From Halogeometricum sp. S1BR25-6 (GTDB taxonomy: Archaea > Halobacteriota > Halobacteria > Halobacteriales > Haloferacaceae), in the NCBI RefSeq assembly GCF_031624495.1, contig NZ_JAMQOP010000001.1, positions 434,001 to 498,000 on the forward strand: 64,000 nt of DNA, in the 5' to 3' direction. Below are positions 43,034-52,062 of this stretch, one piece after another. The notes below the pieces were generated by a model that saw nothing but the letters and a program-made list of their open reading frames with translations, did no database searches and had not been told where the DNA came from. Position numbers and translations under genes: made by a program. Every line of letters starts with the position of its first letter. Position 1 is the first letter of the stretch.

Positions 43034-44440
43034 ATGGGGCTCACTGAAACGCTGGACGAGTACTTCGACGTACAAGAACACGGGTCGTCCGTTCGGACCG
43101 AACTCGTCGCGGGCGTGACGACGTTCCTGACGATGTCGTACATCGTCGTCGTCAACCCGGACATCCTGACGGCCATCCCCGACGTCAAACCCGGTATCGC
43201 CATCGCGGGCTACTCGCCGGGACAGGTCGAGTCGATGATAGCCGTGGTCACCCTCCTCGCCGCTGCCGTCGCCACGTTCGTGATGGCCGTCTACGCCAAC
43301 CGACCGTTCGGACAGGCGCCCGGTCTCGGACTGAACGCGTTCTTCGCGTTCACCGTCGTCGGCGCCCTCGGCGTGCCGTGGCAGACGGCGCTGGCCGCCG
43401 TCGTCGTGGAGGGAATCGTCTTCATCCTCCTCACCGCCGTCGGCGCCCGCGAGTACGTCATCCGACTGTTCCCCGAACCGGTGAAGTTCGCCGTCGGCAC
43501 CGGTATCGGACTCTTCCTCGCCATCATCGGTCTGCAGGCGATGGGCATCGTCGTCGACGACACGGCGACGCTCGTCACCCTCGGCGCCGTCGCCGCCGAC
43601 CCCGTCGCCATCCTCTCGGTTCTCGGTCTGTTCCTCACGTTCGTCCTCTACGCTCGGGGCGTCCCGGGGTCCATCCTCGTCGGCATCCTCGGCACGTCGC
43701 TCGTCGGATGGCTTCTGACGACGTTCGGCGTCGTCTCGCCCGACGCGGGCCTCGTCGCGGGGTCGACGACGACCACCTACGACATCACGCCCCTCGCGGG
43801 CGCGTTCGTCGCCGGTCTCGGCAGCGTCGAGGCGTTCTCCTTCGCGCTCATCGTCTTCACGTTCTTCTTCGTCGACTTCTTCGACACCGCCGGGACGCTC
43901 GTCGGCGTCGGGCAGGCCGGGGGCTTCCTCGACGCGGACGGCAACCTCCCGGACATCGACAAGCCGCTGATGGCCGACGCCATCGGCACCACCGTCGGCG
44001 GAATGCTCGGCACCTCGACGGTGACGACGTACATCGAGTCCGCCGCCGGCGTCGAGGAGGGCGGTCGGACGGGTCTGACGGCGCTCGTCGTCTCCGTGCT
44101 CTTTCTCGTCTCGCTCGCGTTCGTCCCTCTCGCGGCCGCGATTCCGCAGTACGCCTCCCACATCGCCCTCGTCGTCATCGGCGTCGTGATGCTCGGCAAC
44201 GTCGTCGACATCGACTGGAGCAACATCACGAACACCATCCCCGCGGGGATGACCATCCTCGTCATGCCGTTCACCTACTCCATCGCCTACGGCATCGCGG
44301 CGGGCATCGTCTCCTATCCCGTCGTCAAGGTCGCGGCCGGCGAGTACGACGAGGTGCGCCCCGGCCACTGGGTGCTCGCGGCCGCGTTCGTCGTCTACTT
44401 CTTCGTCCGCACGAGCGGCATCATCCAATCGCAGGTCTGA
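43034..44440 (+). CDS. NCS2/AzgA-family purine permease
   Basis: 468 residues, about 12-14 TM helices. RTELVAGVTTFLTMSYIVVV near residue 22, FGQAPGLGLNAFFAFTVVGA and FFFVDFFDTAGTLVGVGQAG are AzgA-type adenine/guanine/hypoxanthine transporter motifs. It is likely a proton symporter for purine bases. The upstream regulator is in the same orientation, 212 bases away, with a shared candidate operator. Confidence 0.92.
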   Translation: MGLTETLDEYFDVQEHGSSVRTELVAGVTTFLTMSYIVVVNPDILTAIPDVKPGIAIAGYSPGQVESMIAVVTLLAAAVATFVMAVYANRPFGQAPGLGLNAFFAFTVVGALGVPWQTALAAVVVEGIVFILLTAVGAREYVIRLFPEPVKFAVGTGIGLFLAIIGLQAMGIVVDDTATLVTLGAVAADPVAILSVLGLFLTFVLYARGVPGSILVGILGTSLVGWLLTTFGVVSPDAGLVAGSTTTTYDITPLAGAFVAGLGSVEAFSFALIVFTFFFVDFFDTAGTLVGVGQAGGFLDADGNLPDIDKPLMADAIGTTVGGMLGTSTVTTYIESAAGVEEGGRTGLTALVVSVLFLVSLAFVPLAAAIPQYASHIALVVIGVVMLGNVVDIDWSNITNTIPAGMTILVMPFTYSIAYGIAAGIVSYPVVKVAAGEYDEVRPGHWVLAAAFVVYFFVRTSGIIQSQV

Positions 44441-44524
44441 GGCGTCGCGCCGCCTCCGACCAGTCTTCCCGGTCGCCGCCGCAGACCGCAAGAGATTCGT
44501 TCCCCTCCCCGTTCCACTCGAACG

Positions 44525-45913
44525 ATGGATACGCCCTCCCGGTCGACGGCGGTGCGAATCGTGGCGTTCGTCCTCGTGGTCGCGCTGTTGACTCCCTCGG
44601 CGGTATCGGCGCTCACCTACGACCCCAGCGAGGAGCGCACGCTCACGCGGGGAACGGTGACGAGTCCGGCCAACGGGTCGACTATCGTCAGCGTGCAGGG
44701 GTACACCTTCCAAGGCAACACCAACCGGAAGAAGCCCGCGCGCCTCATCTCGGTCGGCGAACGCGGGCAGACCCAGTGGGTCCACAACGACGAGGTCGGT
44801 TCGGGGGCGTGGTTCTTCGACGTCGACCCGATGGACAACGGTAACCTGCTCGTCTCCTCGCCGCGGAGCGGCAAGACCGTCGTCTACGAGTTGAACCCCG
44901 AGACGCAGGAACGCGTCTGGGAGAAGACGTTCAACATCACGGATACGCACGACGTCGACATGCTGAGCGAAGACGAGATAGTCGTCGCCAACATGCGCGA
45001 GTGGAACGAGTCGGCGCAGGTCAGCGACGACCGGATATTCGTCTACAACCGCACGACTGGAGAGGTGACGTGGGAGTGGTACTTCAAGAACCACTACCCG
45101 GCGAACACCGACGGCGGCTACAACAAAGACTGGACGCACGTCAACGACGTCGACCCCATCGGCGACGGGAAACTGCTCCTCTCGCCGCGAAACTTCGACC
45201 AGGCGATCGTCGTCGACATGGAGACGAAGGAGATCACTCGACGCCTCGGGAGCGACGGGAACCATTCGGTGATGAACGAACAGCACAACCCCGACTGGAT
45301 ACTCAGCGAGAACGGGACGCCGACGATTCTCGTCGCCGACAGCGGGAACAACCGCGTCGTCGAGTACGCCTACGAAGATGGTGAGTGGGTCCGGACGTGG
45401 ACCGTCGGGGCGGACACGCTGAACTGGCCACGCGACGCCGACCGCCTGCCGAACGGGAACACGCTCATCGTCGACACGCTGAACCACCGCGTCATCGAAG
45501 TGACGCCGACGGGCGAAGTCGTCTGGGAGTACTACGCGACGTGGGGACCGTACGACGCCGAACGGGTCGCCCACGGCGACGAGTCGTCGGGACCGACCAT
45601 CCGCGACATGAACGCCAGCGGCACCTACGCCATCACCGGCAGCGCGAACCTCACCGCCGGGGCCGGCGACGGAACCGGGTTCGCCTCGCAGATTCGCGCG
45701 ACGTTCTCCGGGACGGCGCTCGAAGCGCCGATGAACGAGTTCGCCACGCGGTGGGCGCACGTGACCCCGTGGCTCCGCCCGGTGTGGATGTCCGGGTGGG
45801 ATTTCGTGTGGGCCATCGCCGCCGCCGCCGTCGTCCTCTTCTGGGGGGCGACCGAACTGGTCCTCGGCCGTCACCGCATCGTCGGCGCCGCCCGGAGCGT
45901 CCGCGGACGCTGA
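44525..45913 (+). CDS. Membrane-anchored arylsulfotransferase-like beta-propeller protein
   Basis: 462 residues. A signal peptide (about 1-29) precedes repeated beta-propeller blades such as HDVDMLSEDEIVVANMREWN, DWTHVNDVDPIGDGKLLLSP, NPDWILSENGTPTILVADSG and NWPRDADRLPNGNTLIVDTL. A C-terminal TM (FVWAIAAAAVVLFWGATELV) and a basic tail follow. The pattern resembles bacterial aryl-sulfate sulfotransferases, but the catalytic role is not proven. The propeller is probably outside the cell. Several NXS/T sequons are present. Confidence 0.8.
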   Translation: MDTPSRSTAVRIVAFVLVVALLTPSAVSALTYDPSEERTLTRGTVTSPANGSTIVSVQGYTFQGNTNRKKPARLISVGERGQTQWVHNDEVGSGAWFFDVDPMDNGNLLVSSPRSGKTVVYELNPETQERVWEKTFNITDTHDVDMLSEDEIVVANMREWNESAQVSDDRIFVYNRTTGEVTWEWYFKNHYPANTDGGYNKDWTHVNDVDPIGDGKLLLSPRNFDQAIVVDMETKEITRRLGSDGNHSVMNEQHNPDWILSENGTPTILVADSGNNRVVEYAYEDGEWVRTWTVGADTLNWPRDADRLPNGNTLIVDTLNHRVIEVTPTGEVVWEYYATWGPYDAERVAHGDESSGPTIRDMNASGTYAITGSANLTAGAGDGTGFASQIRATFSGTALEAPMNEFATRWAHVTPWLRPVWMSGWDFVWAIAAAAVVLFWGATELVLGRHRIVGAARSVRGR

Positions 45914-45999
45914 CCCCCCGACCTTCCTCGACCCGCGCTGTGCGCTCGGGGCGCACGCCACCACCGGACTCTTTATCGGCCGACCCGTACCGAACGCTG

Positions 46000-46257
46000 A
46001 TGGCGAATCTCACGCTGTACGAACTGGAAGGCTGCCCCTACTGCGCGAAGGTGAAGGACAAACTCGCCGACCTCGACCTGGAGTACGACTCCGTCATGGT
46101 CCCGCGGTCGCACGGCGAGCGAACCGAAGTCGAGGAAGTGAGCGGACAGACCGGCGTCCCCGTCCTCGTCGACGAGGAGCACGGCGTCGAGGGGATGGCC
46201 GAGAGCGACGACATCGTCGAGTACCTCGACGAGACGTACGGCGACGCGGCGAGCTAA
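46000..46257 (+). CDS. Glutaredoxin-like / GST N-terminal domain protein
   Basis: 85 residues. The redox motif CPYC is in LYELEGCPYCAKVKDKL, and the cis-proline is in GQTGVPVLVDEEHG. EGMAESDDIVEYLDETYG resembles the glutaredoxin/GST end. It is likely a small thiol-disulfide oxidoreductase working with gamma-glutamylcysteine, the haloarchaeal thiol (established for the group, inferred here). A TATA box CTTTATCGG at 45971-45979 supports the start. Confidence 0.9.
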   Translation: MANLTLYELEGCPYCAKVKDKLADLDLEYDSVMVPRSHGERTEVEEVSGQTGVPVLVDEEHGVEGMAESDDIVEYLDETYGDAAS

Positions 46258-46294
46258 CGGCCCGGACTCCGCTCTCTCGGTTGTCGAATTTCGA

Positions 46295-46300
46295 TTTTTT
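46295..46300 (+). terminator. Oligo-T terminator after the glutaredoxin gene
   Basis: A T6 run in TCGATTTTTTCC lies 37 bases after the stop codon, between the glutaredoxin gene and the convergent HTH gene. Confidence 0.5.
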
Positions 46301-46351
46301 CCGACCGTGATTCGACTTCGCAGCGACGGCTCCGACCGGCCCGAGGGAGTC

Positions 46352-47329
46352 TCAGGCTTCGCTCGGTTCCTCGGCGCGTTCGCGGATGAGGTCGCGAATC
46401 GCGTCGGGGTCGTCGATGGAGGCGAGTTCGTCGCAACTGACGAGCGCCGTCCCCTCGACGGCGTCGCGCTTGGACTGCTCTTTGGTGAAGTACACCGACC
46501 GCGTCCGGGTGACCTCGCCGAGCGAGGACATGATGCGGGCGCGCTTCTCCGCGCTGGGGGTGAACGAGGAGTGGCCGGTGAGCATGGGAATCTGGTCGGA
46601 GCGCCGGTCGTCGTCCTCGCTGACGGCCTTGAACGGCGCGCGGGCGGTCGGGTGGACGGTGAAGCCCGCCCGCGTGAGGATGTGGACGACGTGCTCGTCG
46701 TCCGGGTCGGCGTCGGGGTCCTCCGGCGTCGGTTCGGCGCTGCGGACTTCCTCGGCGCCGTCGAGCACGGAGACGGGACTGGAGAACGGCTGGTCGAACA
46801 TCTCTTCGAGGTGGATGGCCACCTCGATGCTGGCGTTCATGCCGTCCTCGTACTTCGAGACGGTCCGGCGCGAGACGCCGAGTTCCGTCGCCAGTCGGCC
46901 GAGACTCCACCCGCGTCGCTCCCGTTCGTCCGCCAGCAGGTCGCCGTCGAGGTTGACGTAGAGACCCCCGGGCGCGGCGTAGATGAGCGGCGGCATCCCT
47001 TCGAGGAACAGGTCCATCGCGGTGTCGGGATTCATCACCGGCACGCCGTGACGGAAGTACACCACCTCCGGCTTCAGGTCCTCGTCGCGGGTCCGTAGGC
47101 CGATGACCATCGGCGTCGCCGAGAGGTAACTCCCGAGGCGACGCATCTCGGCGCCCGTCTCGCCGTCGAACGCGTCGATGTTGCCGAGCACCTTCAGAAG
47201 CACCAAATCGTCGCCGCGGCGGGCGGCGAGGTCGAAGCTCTTGGGCCGGATGGCACAACGGTCGCTGACGGCGAACCCCGCGTCCTCCAGCATCGCTGTG
47301 ATGTTTCCAACCAGAGCTGACCGAGACAT
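46352..47329 (-). CDS. Archaeal HTH-type regulator (COG1395-like)
   Basis: 325 residues. The N-terminal 110 residues look like a nuclease-fold domain ([38 protein letters not shown]). An XRE-type HTH follows: [40 protein letters not shown]. The C-terminal half contains [19 protein letters not shown] and [20 protein letters not shown]. It matches conserved archaeal regulators of unknown target. The start is at the ATG of [14 protein letters not shown]; the upstream ATG would lie inside the TATA box region. Confidence 0.85.
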   Translation of the reverse strand: MSRSALVGNITAMLEDAGFAVSDRCAIRPKSFDLAARRGDDLVLLKVLGNIDAFDGETGAEMRRLGSYLSATPMVIGLRTRDEDLKPEVVYFRHGVPVMNPDTAMDLFLEGMPPLIYAAPGGLYVNLDGDLLADERERRGWSLGRLATELGVSRRTVSKYEDGMNASIEVAIHLEEMFDQPFSSPVSVLDGAEEVRSAEPTPEDPDADPDDEHVVHILTRAGFTVHPTARAPFKAVSEDDDRRSDQIPMLTGHSSFTPSAEKRARIMSSLGEVTRTRSVYFTKEQSKRDAVEGTALVSCDELASIDDPDAIRDLIRERAEEPSEA

Positions 47330-47354
47330 ACCGGGAGATAAGCGATTTGAGACA

Positions 47355-47362
47355 TATAGCTG
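47355..47362 (-). promoter_or_regulatory. TATA box of the COG1395-like regulator
   Basis: CTATATG read on the minus strand lies about 26-33 bases before the ATG at 47329, a leaderless arrangement that fixes that start. Confidence 0.6.
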
Positions 47363-47418
47363 TTGTGCCACTCTTTCCGCGCCCCGTCCGCCGATTACGC
47401 TCCGTAACCACCGACATA

Positions 47419-47427
47419 GTTATATAG
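47419..47427 (+). promoter_or_regulatory. TATA-like box in the tiaS upstream region
   Basis: GTTATATAG lies about 62-70 bases before the tiaS ATG. It is nearly symmetrical and could serve either divergent gene. Confidence 0.45.
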
Positions 47428-47488
47428 AACCTCGCTGGCGCGATAACGACTCGAAAGGGGTTACTCCGCCGAGGCGCTACCGACGCCC

Positions 47489-48793
47489 ATGACGGTCCTC
47501 GGCCTCGACGACACCGACTCGCGCGAGCGTGGGATGTGTACGACGTACCTCGCGACGCTCGCGGCCGAGGCCATCGAGGCGGCCGGCGGGACGGTTGAGC
47601 GCCGTCTCCTCGTCCGCCTCAACCCCGCTGTCGAACACAAGACGCGGGGGAACGCCGCCCTCGCCCTCCACACCGACCTCCCGCCCGACGAGACGCTCGA
47701 ACTCGCCGTCGGGGAGTTGGAACCCCTCGCCGAGACGGCCGACCCGCGGACCAGTCCGGGCGTCGTCGTCGCCCCCGGCGACCCCTCGGCCGTCCCGAAC
47801 GCCGTCTCGGCGTTCACTCGGCGCGCGATTCGGTCGTTCGTCGATACCGACGAGGCGGTCGAACTCGCCGAAGAATCGGGTTACCGCCATCGCGGGTGGG
47901 AGGGCGGCCGCGGCCGCATCGGCGCTCTCGCGGCCGTCGGTGCGTGGGCCGCCCTCGACGAGTGGACGTACGAGCACATCGCCTACCGGGAGTTCGACCG
48001 CTGCGGGACGCCCCGAGACGTGAACCTCGACTCGGTGTTCGCCGCCGCCGAGGCGCACTACCCGGACGCGTGGGACACCGTCGACACCGTCGAGGGGCAG
48101 GCCGTCTGCGTTCCGAACGCCCCCGGTCCCATCCTGTACGGCATCCGCGGCGACGACCCCGGCGCGGTGCGGTCGCTGTCGGCCGCCGTCGACTCCGAAC
48201 CCGTCGAGCGCCGGTCGACCTTCCTCACCAATCAGGGAACGGACGCTCACCTCCGCGACGGGGAACTCGGGTCGCTCGCCGACGGCGGCGCGTACCGCGT
48301 CGGTGGCGTCGTCACCTCGGACCCGGAGACGCGGCGCGGCGGTCACGTCTTCTTCGAACTCGGTGCCGGCGACTCGGCGGCCGACGCCGATGCCGCCGAC
48401 GCGGCCGGAGCGACCGTCGCTTGCGCCGCCTTCGAACCGACGAAGCGGTTCCGCGACCGGGTGCGCGCCCTCCGACCGGGCGACGAACTGACGGTCTGCG
48501 GCGAGTTGTCGGAGGGAACGCTGAAACTGGAGAAGTTCGCCGTCCGGTCGCTGAACCGCACCGAGTCGCGGACGCCCGTCTGCCCCGACTGCGACCGGAC
48601 GATGGAGAGCGCCGGTCGGAACCAGGGCTACCGGTGCCGCGACTGCGGGACGTCCGCGCCCGGCCGGGTCGACGTCGAGGTCGACCGCGAACTCGAACGC
48701 GGGTGGTACGAGGTACCGCCGTGCGCCCGCCGGCACGTCGCCAAACCGCTCGTTCGCGGCGGCTTCGACGCCCCCGTCCACCCGGAGCGTTGA
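47489..48793 (+). CDS. tiaS: tRNA(Ile2) 2-agmatinylcytidine synthetase
   Basis: 434 residues. The N-terminus TVLGLDDTDSRERGMCTTYL is the TiaS signature. HKTRGNAALALHT, GRGRIGALAAVGAW and the OB-like segment (GGAYRVGGVVTSDPETRRGG) follow. A C-terminal zinc ribbon is visible (CPDCDRTMESAGRN, then CRDCG). It attaches agmatine to C34 of tRNA-Ile(CAU) so that it reads AUA only. Divergent from the HTH regulator. Confidence 0.95.
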   Translation: MTVLGLDDTDSRERGMCTTYLATLAAEAIEAAGGTVERRLLVRLNPAVEHKTRGNAALALHTDLPPDETLELAVGELEPLAETADPRTSPGVVVAPGDPSAVPNAVSAFTRRAIRSFVDTDEAVELAEESGYRHRGWEGGRGRIGALAAVGAWAALDEWTYEHIAYREFDRCGTPRDVNLDSVFAAAEAHYPDAWDTVDTVEGQAVCVPNAPGPILYGIRGDDPGAVRSLSAAVDSEPVERRSTFLTNQGTDAHLRDGELGSLADGGAYRVGGVVTSDPETRRGGHVFFELGAGDSAADADAADAAGATVACAAFEPTKRFRDRVRALRPGDELTVCGELSEGTLKLEKFAVRSLNRTESRTPVCPDCDRTMESAGRNQGYRCRDCGTSAPGRVDVEVDRELERGWYEVPPCARRHVAKPLVRGGFDAPVHPER

Positions 48794-48812
48794 CCGGAAT
48801 CAGCCGTCGCGG

Positions 48813-49280
48813 CTACTCCTCGATCACCAGTATCTCCGTGTTGCTCCGGCGGTCGACGAACTGGCTGCCCGCGGGCGGTTTCACGTCGACCGCTATCGTT
48901 CCGTCCTCCTGATTCGGCCGGAGCGACGCCGAGACGGTGACCGTCGCCGTCCCGTCCGCGCCGCTCTTCGCGTTCGGGACGCCCTCGACGTCCGCCGTCC
49001 CGTCGGTCACGACTACCGTCGCCCCCTCGACGGGGTCGCCGTCGGCGTCGACGACGAGGAGCGATAGCTCCCGTTCTCCCGGCGTCACAACGTCGGGCGA
49101 CGGTTTCACGTCCAACTCGGTCACCGCGAGGCCCTGCACGCCCGACAGCATGTTCAGCATCACGCTCATCGTCGCCACGCCGACGACGAGGGCGACGACC
49201 AGTCGGATAGGCAGGCCCTCGATGGCGCGGTCGTCGGCCGCGAACCGCCGGAGTTCCGCGGGGAGAGATTCGTCGAACAC
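48813..49280 (-). CDS. Membrane-anchored Ig-like domain protein
   Basis: 155 residues, GTG start. A single TM (about 24-50: IRLVVALVVGVATMSVMLN) near the N-terminus is followed by an extracytoplasmic beta domain with a carboxypeptidase-regulatory-like pattern: VVDADGDPVEGATVVVTDGT and GADGTATVTVSASL. The N-terminus resembles haloarchaeal pilin-like or secreted-domain proteins. Function unknown. Confidence 0.75.
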   Translation of the reverse strand: MFDESLPAELRRFAADDRAIEGLPIRLVVALVVGVATMSVMLNMLSGVQGLAVTELDVKPSPDVVTPGERELSLLVVDADGDPVEGATVVVTDGTADVEGVPNAKSGADGTATVTVSASLRPNQEDGTIAVDVKPPAGSQFVDRRSNTEILVIEE

Positions 49281-49331
49281 GGGGTGGCTGGTCCCCTCTC
49301 GGTAGATAAACCTCCGTGCGAGGGTTCAAAC

Positions 49332-50462
49332 GTGAGGGGAGGACCAGACGACCGCGTGAACCCCGACGTACTCGGCCGGCGCGACGGAGCGGACGAATGC
49401 GGGCGCGGTCCCCTCGCCCGTCTCGGCCGCCACCGCGCCCGCGACGGCAGCGACGGCGCGCCCGTCGCAGTCGACCTCGACCGCCCGCACGCCGCCCTCG
49501 TGGTCGGCAAACGGGGCTACGGCAAGTCGTACACGCTCGGCGTCCTCGCGGAAGGGGCGGCGCGCGCCTCGGGTCTCGCGCCCGTCGTCGTCGACCCGAT
49601 GGGCGTCTTCGACGGCCTCGCCGAGGGCGACGACTTCGACGCGCGGGTCGTCCGGTCCCCGACCGTCCGCGCGGACGCGGTCCCGCCGTCGGAGTGGCCC
49701 GCGCTCGTGGGTTCGGCCCCCGACTCGCCGGTCGGGTCGCTGGTGTGGCGCGCCGCGAGCGACTCCGAGACGCTGGCGGAGATGCGCGCGTTCGCCGCGG
49801 TCCCCGCCGAGTCCTCGCGCGTCGCTCCGGAGACGGCCCGCGCGGCGCGAAACCGACTCCGGCGAGCGTCGTCGTGGGGCGTGTTCGACCCCGAGGGACT
49901 GGACGCCGCGGCCCTCTGCGGGGCCGAGGCGACCGTGCTGGACTGCTCCGGTCTCGACCCCGCGCCGGCGAACGCCGTCGTCCACGCCGTCGGACGAGCG
50001 CTGTACGACGCCCGCCTCCGCGGGTCGGCCGCTCGCTTGCCGTGGCTCTTCCTCGACGAGGCACACGTCTTCTTCGACGGTCTCGCCGCGCCTGCTCTCC
50101 GCGCGATACTGACTCGCGGGCGCGCGCCGGGCGTCTCCCTCGTCGCGGCGACGCAGCGACCGAGTGCGCTCCCCGAGGTGGCCCTCTCGCAGTCGGACCT
50201 CAGAGTCGTCCACCGGCTCACCGCCGGGCCGGACGTGCGGGCGCTGACCGCCGCCGAACCCACGTACCTCCGCGCCGGCGTCGAGGCGCGGATGCCGACC
50301 CGGCCGGGGGAAGCGCTCGTCGTCGACGACGCGGCGGAAGCGGCGTACGACGTTCGTATCCGCGAGCGAGACACGCCGCACGGCGGGGATAGTCCGCGGG
50401 CAAGCGAGGTCGAACGCGCCGACCCGGCGACCGACGCGGCCGCAACCGAAACCGCCGAGTAG
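49332..50462 (+). CDS. HerA/DUF87-like ATPase
   Basis: 376 residues. Walker A is AALVVGKRGYGKSYTLGVLA near residue 55; Walker B is LPWLFLDEAHVFFDGLAAP; the sensor-like VSLVAATQRPSALPEVALSQ is typical of HerA-type translocases. HerA drives DNA end resection with NurA, but many haloarchaeal members are uncharacterised and no nurA is adjacent. The GTG at 49332 lies 24-31 bases after a TATA-like AGATAAACC (49301-49309); the GTG at 49356 is an alternative. Confidence 0.8.
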   Translation: MRGGPDDRVNPDVLGRRDGADECGRGPLARLGRHRARDGSDGAPVAVDLDRPHAALVVGKRGYGKSYTLGVLAEGAARASGLAPVVVDPMGVFDGLAEGDDFDARVVRSPTVRADAVPPSEWPALVGSAPDSPVGSLVWRAASDSETLAEMRAFAAVPAESSRVAPETARAARNRLRRASSWGVFDPEGLDAAALCGAEATVLDCSGLDPAPANAVVHAVGRALYDARLRGSAARLPWLFLDEAHVFFDGLAAPALRAILTRGRAPGVSLVAATQRPSALPEVALSQSDLRVVHRLTAGPDVRALTAAEPTYLRAGVEARMPTRPGEALVVDDAAEAAYDVRIRERDTPHGGDSPRASEVERADPATDAAATETAE

Positions 50463-50483
50463 TCCGACGGCGACCGATAATCG

Positions 50484-50825
50484 ATGGCGAACAGGGGAGA
50501 CCCCCTCCTCGTCGCCGCCGGCGGGTTCGTCGGCGCGGCACTGAGATACGGTGTCGACGCCTCGCTACCGGGCGTCGGCGGGACGCTGGCGGCGAACGTC
50601 CTCGGGAGCTTCCTGCTCGGCGTTCTGCTCGCCGCCGTCCGCCGTCCGCGAGTGCGCGTCCTCCTCGGTACGGGACTGCTCTCCTCGTTCACGACCTACA
50701 GCACGTTCGCCGTGCAGACGGCGTCGCTCGGGCCGGCGTGGGGGCTGGCGAACGTCGGCGTCACCTACGTGCTCGGCTTCGCCGCGGCCGTCGCCGGCCT
50801 CTCGGCGGGAGGGCGGCTCCGGTGA
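50484..50825 (+). CDS. crcB: CrcB/Fluc fluoride channel subunit 1
   Basis: 113 residues, four TM helices. GGFVGAALRYGVD, TLAANVLGSFLLGVLLA and GLLSSFTTYSTFAVQT are the Fluc motifs; the Asn and Phe box line the fluoride pathway. It exports fluoride. It overlaps the second crcB by 4 bases, so the two are made together and probably form a heterodimer. Confidence 0.93.
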   Translation: MANRGDPLLVAAGGFVGAALRYGVDASLPGVGGTLAANVLGSFLLGVLLAAVRRPRVRVLLGTGLLSSFTTYSTFAVQTASLGPAWGLANVGVTYVLGFAAAVAGLSAGGRLR

Positions 50826-51193
50826 CGGCGCTCTCGCACCTCGCCGCGCTCCCGACCCCGGTTCTCGTCGGTCTCGGCGGTACGCTCGGTGCCCTCTCAC
50901 GGTACGCCGTCGACGTCGGCCTCTCGGACGGCCGTCGGAGCACCCTCGCGGTGAACGTCCTCGGGAGCGCCGCCCTCGGGGCTCTCGTCGCGTCGTCCCT
51001 CCCGACGGCGGCCGAGACGGTGTTCGGAACGGGCTTTTGCGGCGCGTTCACCACGTTCTCCTCGTTCGCGGTGACCGTCGTCGAGGACGCCGGCGACGGG
51101 AATCGGCGGGCGGCCGCCGGCTACGCGGCGGGGACGCTCCTCGCCGCCCTCCTCGGCGTCGCTCTCGGCGGTGCGCTGGTGGGACTCGTGTAG
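50822..51193 (+). CDS. crcB: CrcB/Fluc fluoride channel subunit 2
   Basis: 123 residues, GTG start within GTGA. GGTLGALSRYAVD, TLAVNVLGSAALGALVAS and GFCGAFTTFSSFAVTV repeat the pattern of the upstream gene. Charge distribution at the helix ends differs between the two, consistent with opposite membrane orientation in an antiparallel pair, as known for two-gene Fluc systems. Confidence 0.92.
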   Translation: MTALSHLAALPTPVLVGLGGTLGALSRYAVDVGLSDGRRSTLAVNVLGSAALGALVASSLPTAAETVFGTGFCGAFTTFSSFAVTVVEDAGDGNRRAAAGYAAGTLLAALLGVALGGALVGLV

Positions 51194-51254
51194 TCGGTCG
51201 AGATGCTGACGCTCGGCGATAAAACGCCTCGCTGAGGAAGTAGAGTCGGGAGAA

Positions 51255-51327
51255 CGCCCGGAGCGGGATTTGAACCCGCGTCACGACCGTGACAGGGTCG
51301 TATGATGGGCCACTACACCATCCGGGC
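51255..51327 (-). tRNA. tRNA-Asp (GTC), downstream copy
   Basis: 73 bases on the minus strand. The 7-bp acceptor stem is GCCCGGA/TCCGGGC with discriminator G. The anticodon loop CTGTCAC gives GTC; the T loop is GGGTTCAAATCCC. CCA is not encoded. Identical to the next copy, 21 bases away. Confidence 0.95.
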
Positions 51328-51348
51328 AGGCGTACTTAGAGCAATCAG

Positions 51349-51421
51349 CGCCCGGAGCGGGATTTGAACCCGCGTCACGACCGTGACAGGGTCGTATGAT
51401 GGGCCACTACACCATCCGGGC
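51349..51421 (-). tRNA. tRNA-Asp (GTC), upstream copy
   Basis: Identical 73-base tRNA-Asp. Being nearer the promoter on the minus strand it is transcribed first; the pair is probably one precursor. No intron. Confidence 0.95.
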
Positions 51422-51834
51422 CTGCTCTACTCTTTCGTTGCCCCGTTCACTAATTAAGACTTATCATATACGCTCCGCGTGGTAGCCCCTACCGCGTGAC
51501 GCGGTACTGTTCGCCGGACGGCGGTGGGACGGTCGCGCGCCCGGTCTCTCCGCTCCGGTTCCGGTTCTCGCGGCGGTGAGTGTCGCGGTCGCCGGAAGGC
51601 ATTTATCGGCTTCTTGCGTTGTCGGGTGCAACGCGAGTGCCGTCGCGCCGCCCGCGAACACTTCACGCGCCGACCGTCGATGGACGCGGTCGGCCCCGCA
51701 CGCGGGCGGAAACGGGGCGACGGGACTGCTCGTGGCGAAGAGCGACGCTTCTCGAACCCAGTTGACAAGGGTTAAATGGATGCCTCCCGAACGAGCCTGT
51801 AGTATCTCGTGAGAACTTCTTCCCCCACCCATAC
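51422..51834. other. 413-base gap between the tRNA pair and rpoH
   Basis: No credible protein frame. It holds the tRNA promoter, a perfect 7-bp hairpin TACCGCG-TGA-CGCGGTA (51490-51506), a TATA-like GCATTTATCGG near 51598, and a GGTTAAATGG near 51768 that is the likely rpoH promoter. A small RNA starting near 51630 is possible but unproven. Confidence 0.55.
51450..51457 (-). promoter_or_regulatory. TATA box of the tRNA-Asp pair
   Basis: TTAATTAG on the minus strand lies about 29-36 bases before the first tRNA, in an unusually A/T-rich stretch for this genome (51450-51470). Confidence 0.6.
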
Positions 51835-52062
51835 ATGGTAGACGTAAGCCAACACAAACTCGTTCCAGAGCACACACTCCTCGAGGAGGAGGAGGTCGAG
51901 GAGGTGCTGGAAGAGTACGACGTGAAGCGTACGGACCTTCCGAAAATAAAGCGGACCGACCCGGCGGCGCCCGACGGCGTGGAGACGGGTGACGTGGTGA
52001 AGATCGTCCGCGACTCCCGGACCACGGACAAAGCAGTCACATACCGACTGGTGATCGAATGA
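51835..52062 (+). CDS. rpoH: RNA polymerase subunit H (Rpb5-like)
   Basis: 75 residues beginning [20 protein letters not shown], with the subunit H core [20 protein letters not shown] and [10 protein letters not shown]. It is the archaeal equivalent of the Rpb5 C-terminal domain. First gene of the RNA polymerase operon; overlaps rpoB2 by 4 bases. Confidence 0.97.
   Translation: MVDVSQHKLVPEHTLLEEEEVEEVLEEYDVKRTDLPKIKRTDPAAPDGVETGDVVKIVRDSRTTDKAVTYRLVIE

Noticed and set aside
42962-45964. Very long minus-strand open frame of 1000 codons opposite the purine permease and beta-propeller genes
   Set aside because: It is antisense to two recognisable genes, rich in low-complexity Arg/Asp repeats, and has no domain. 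Long antisense frames are expected at this GC content.
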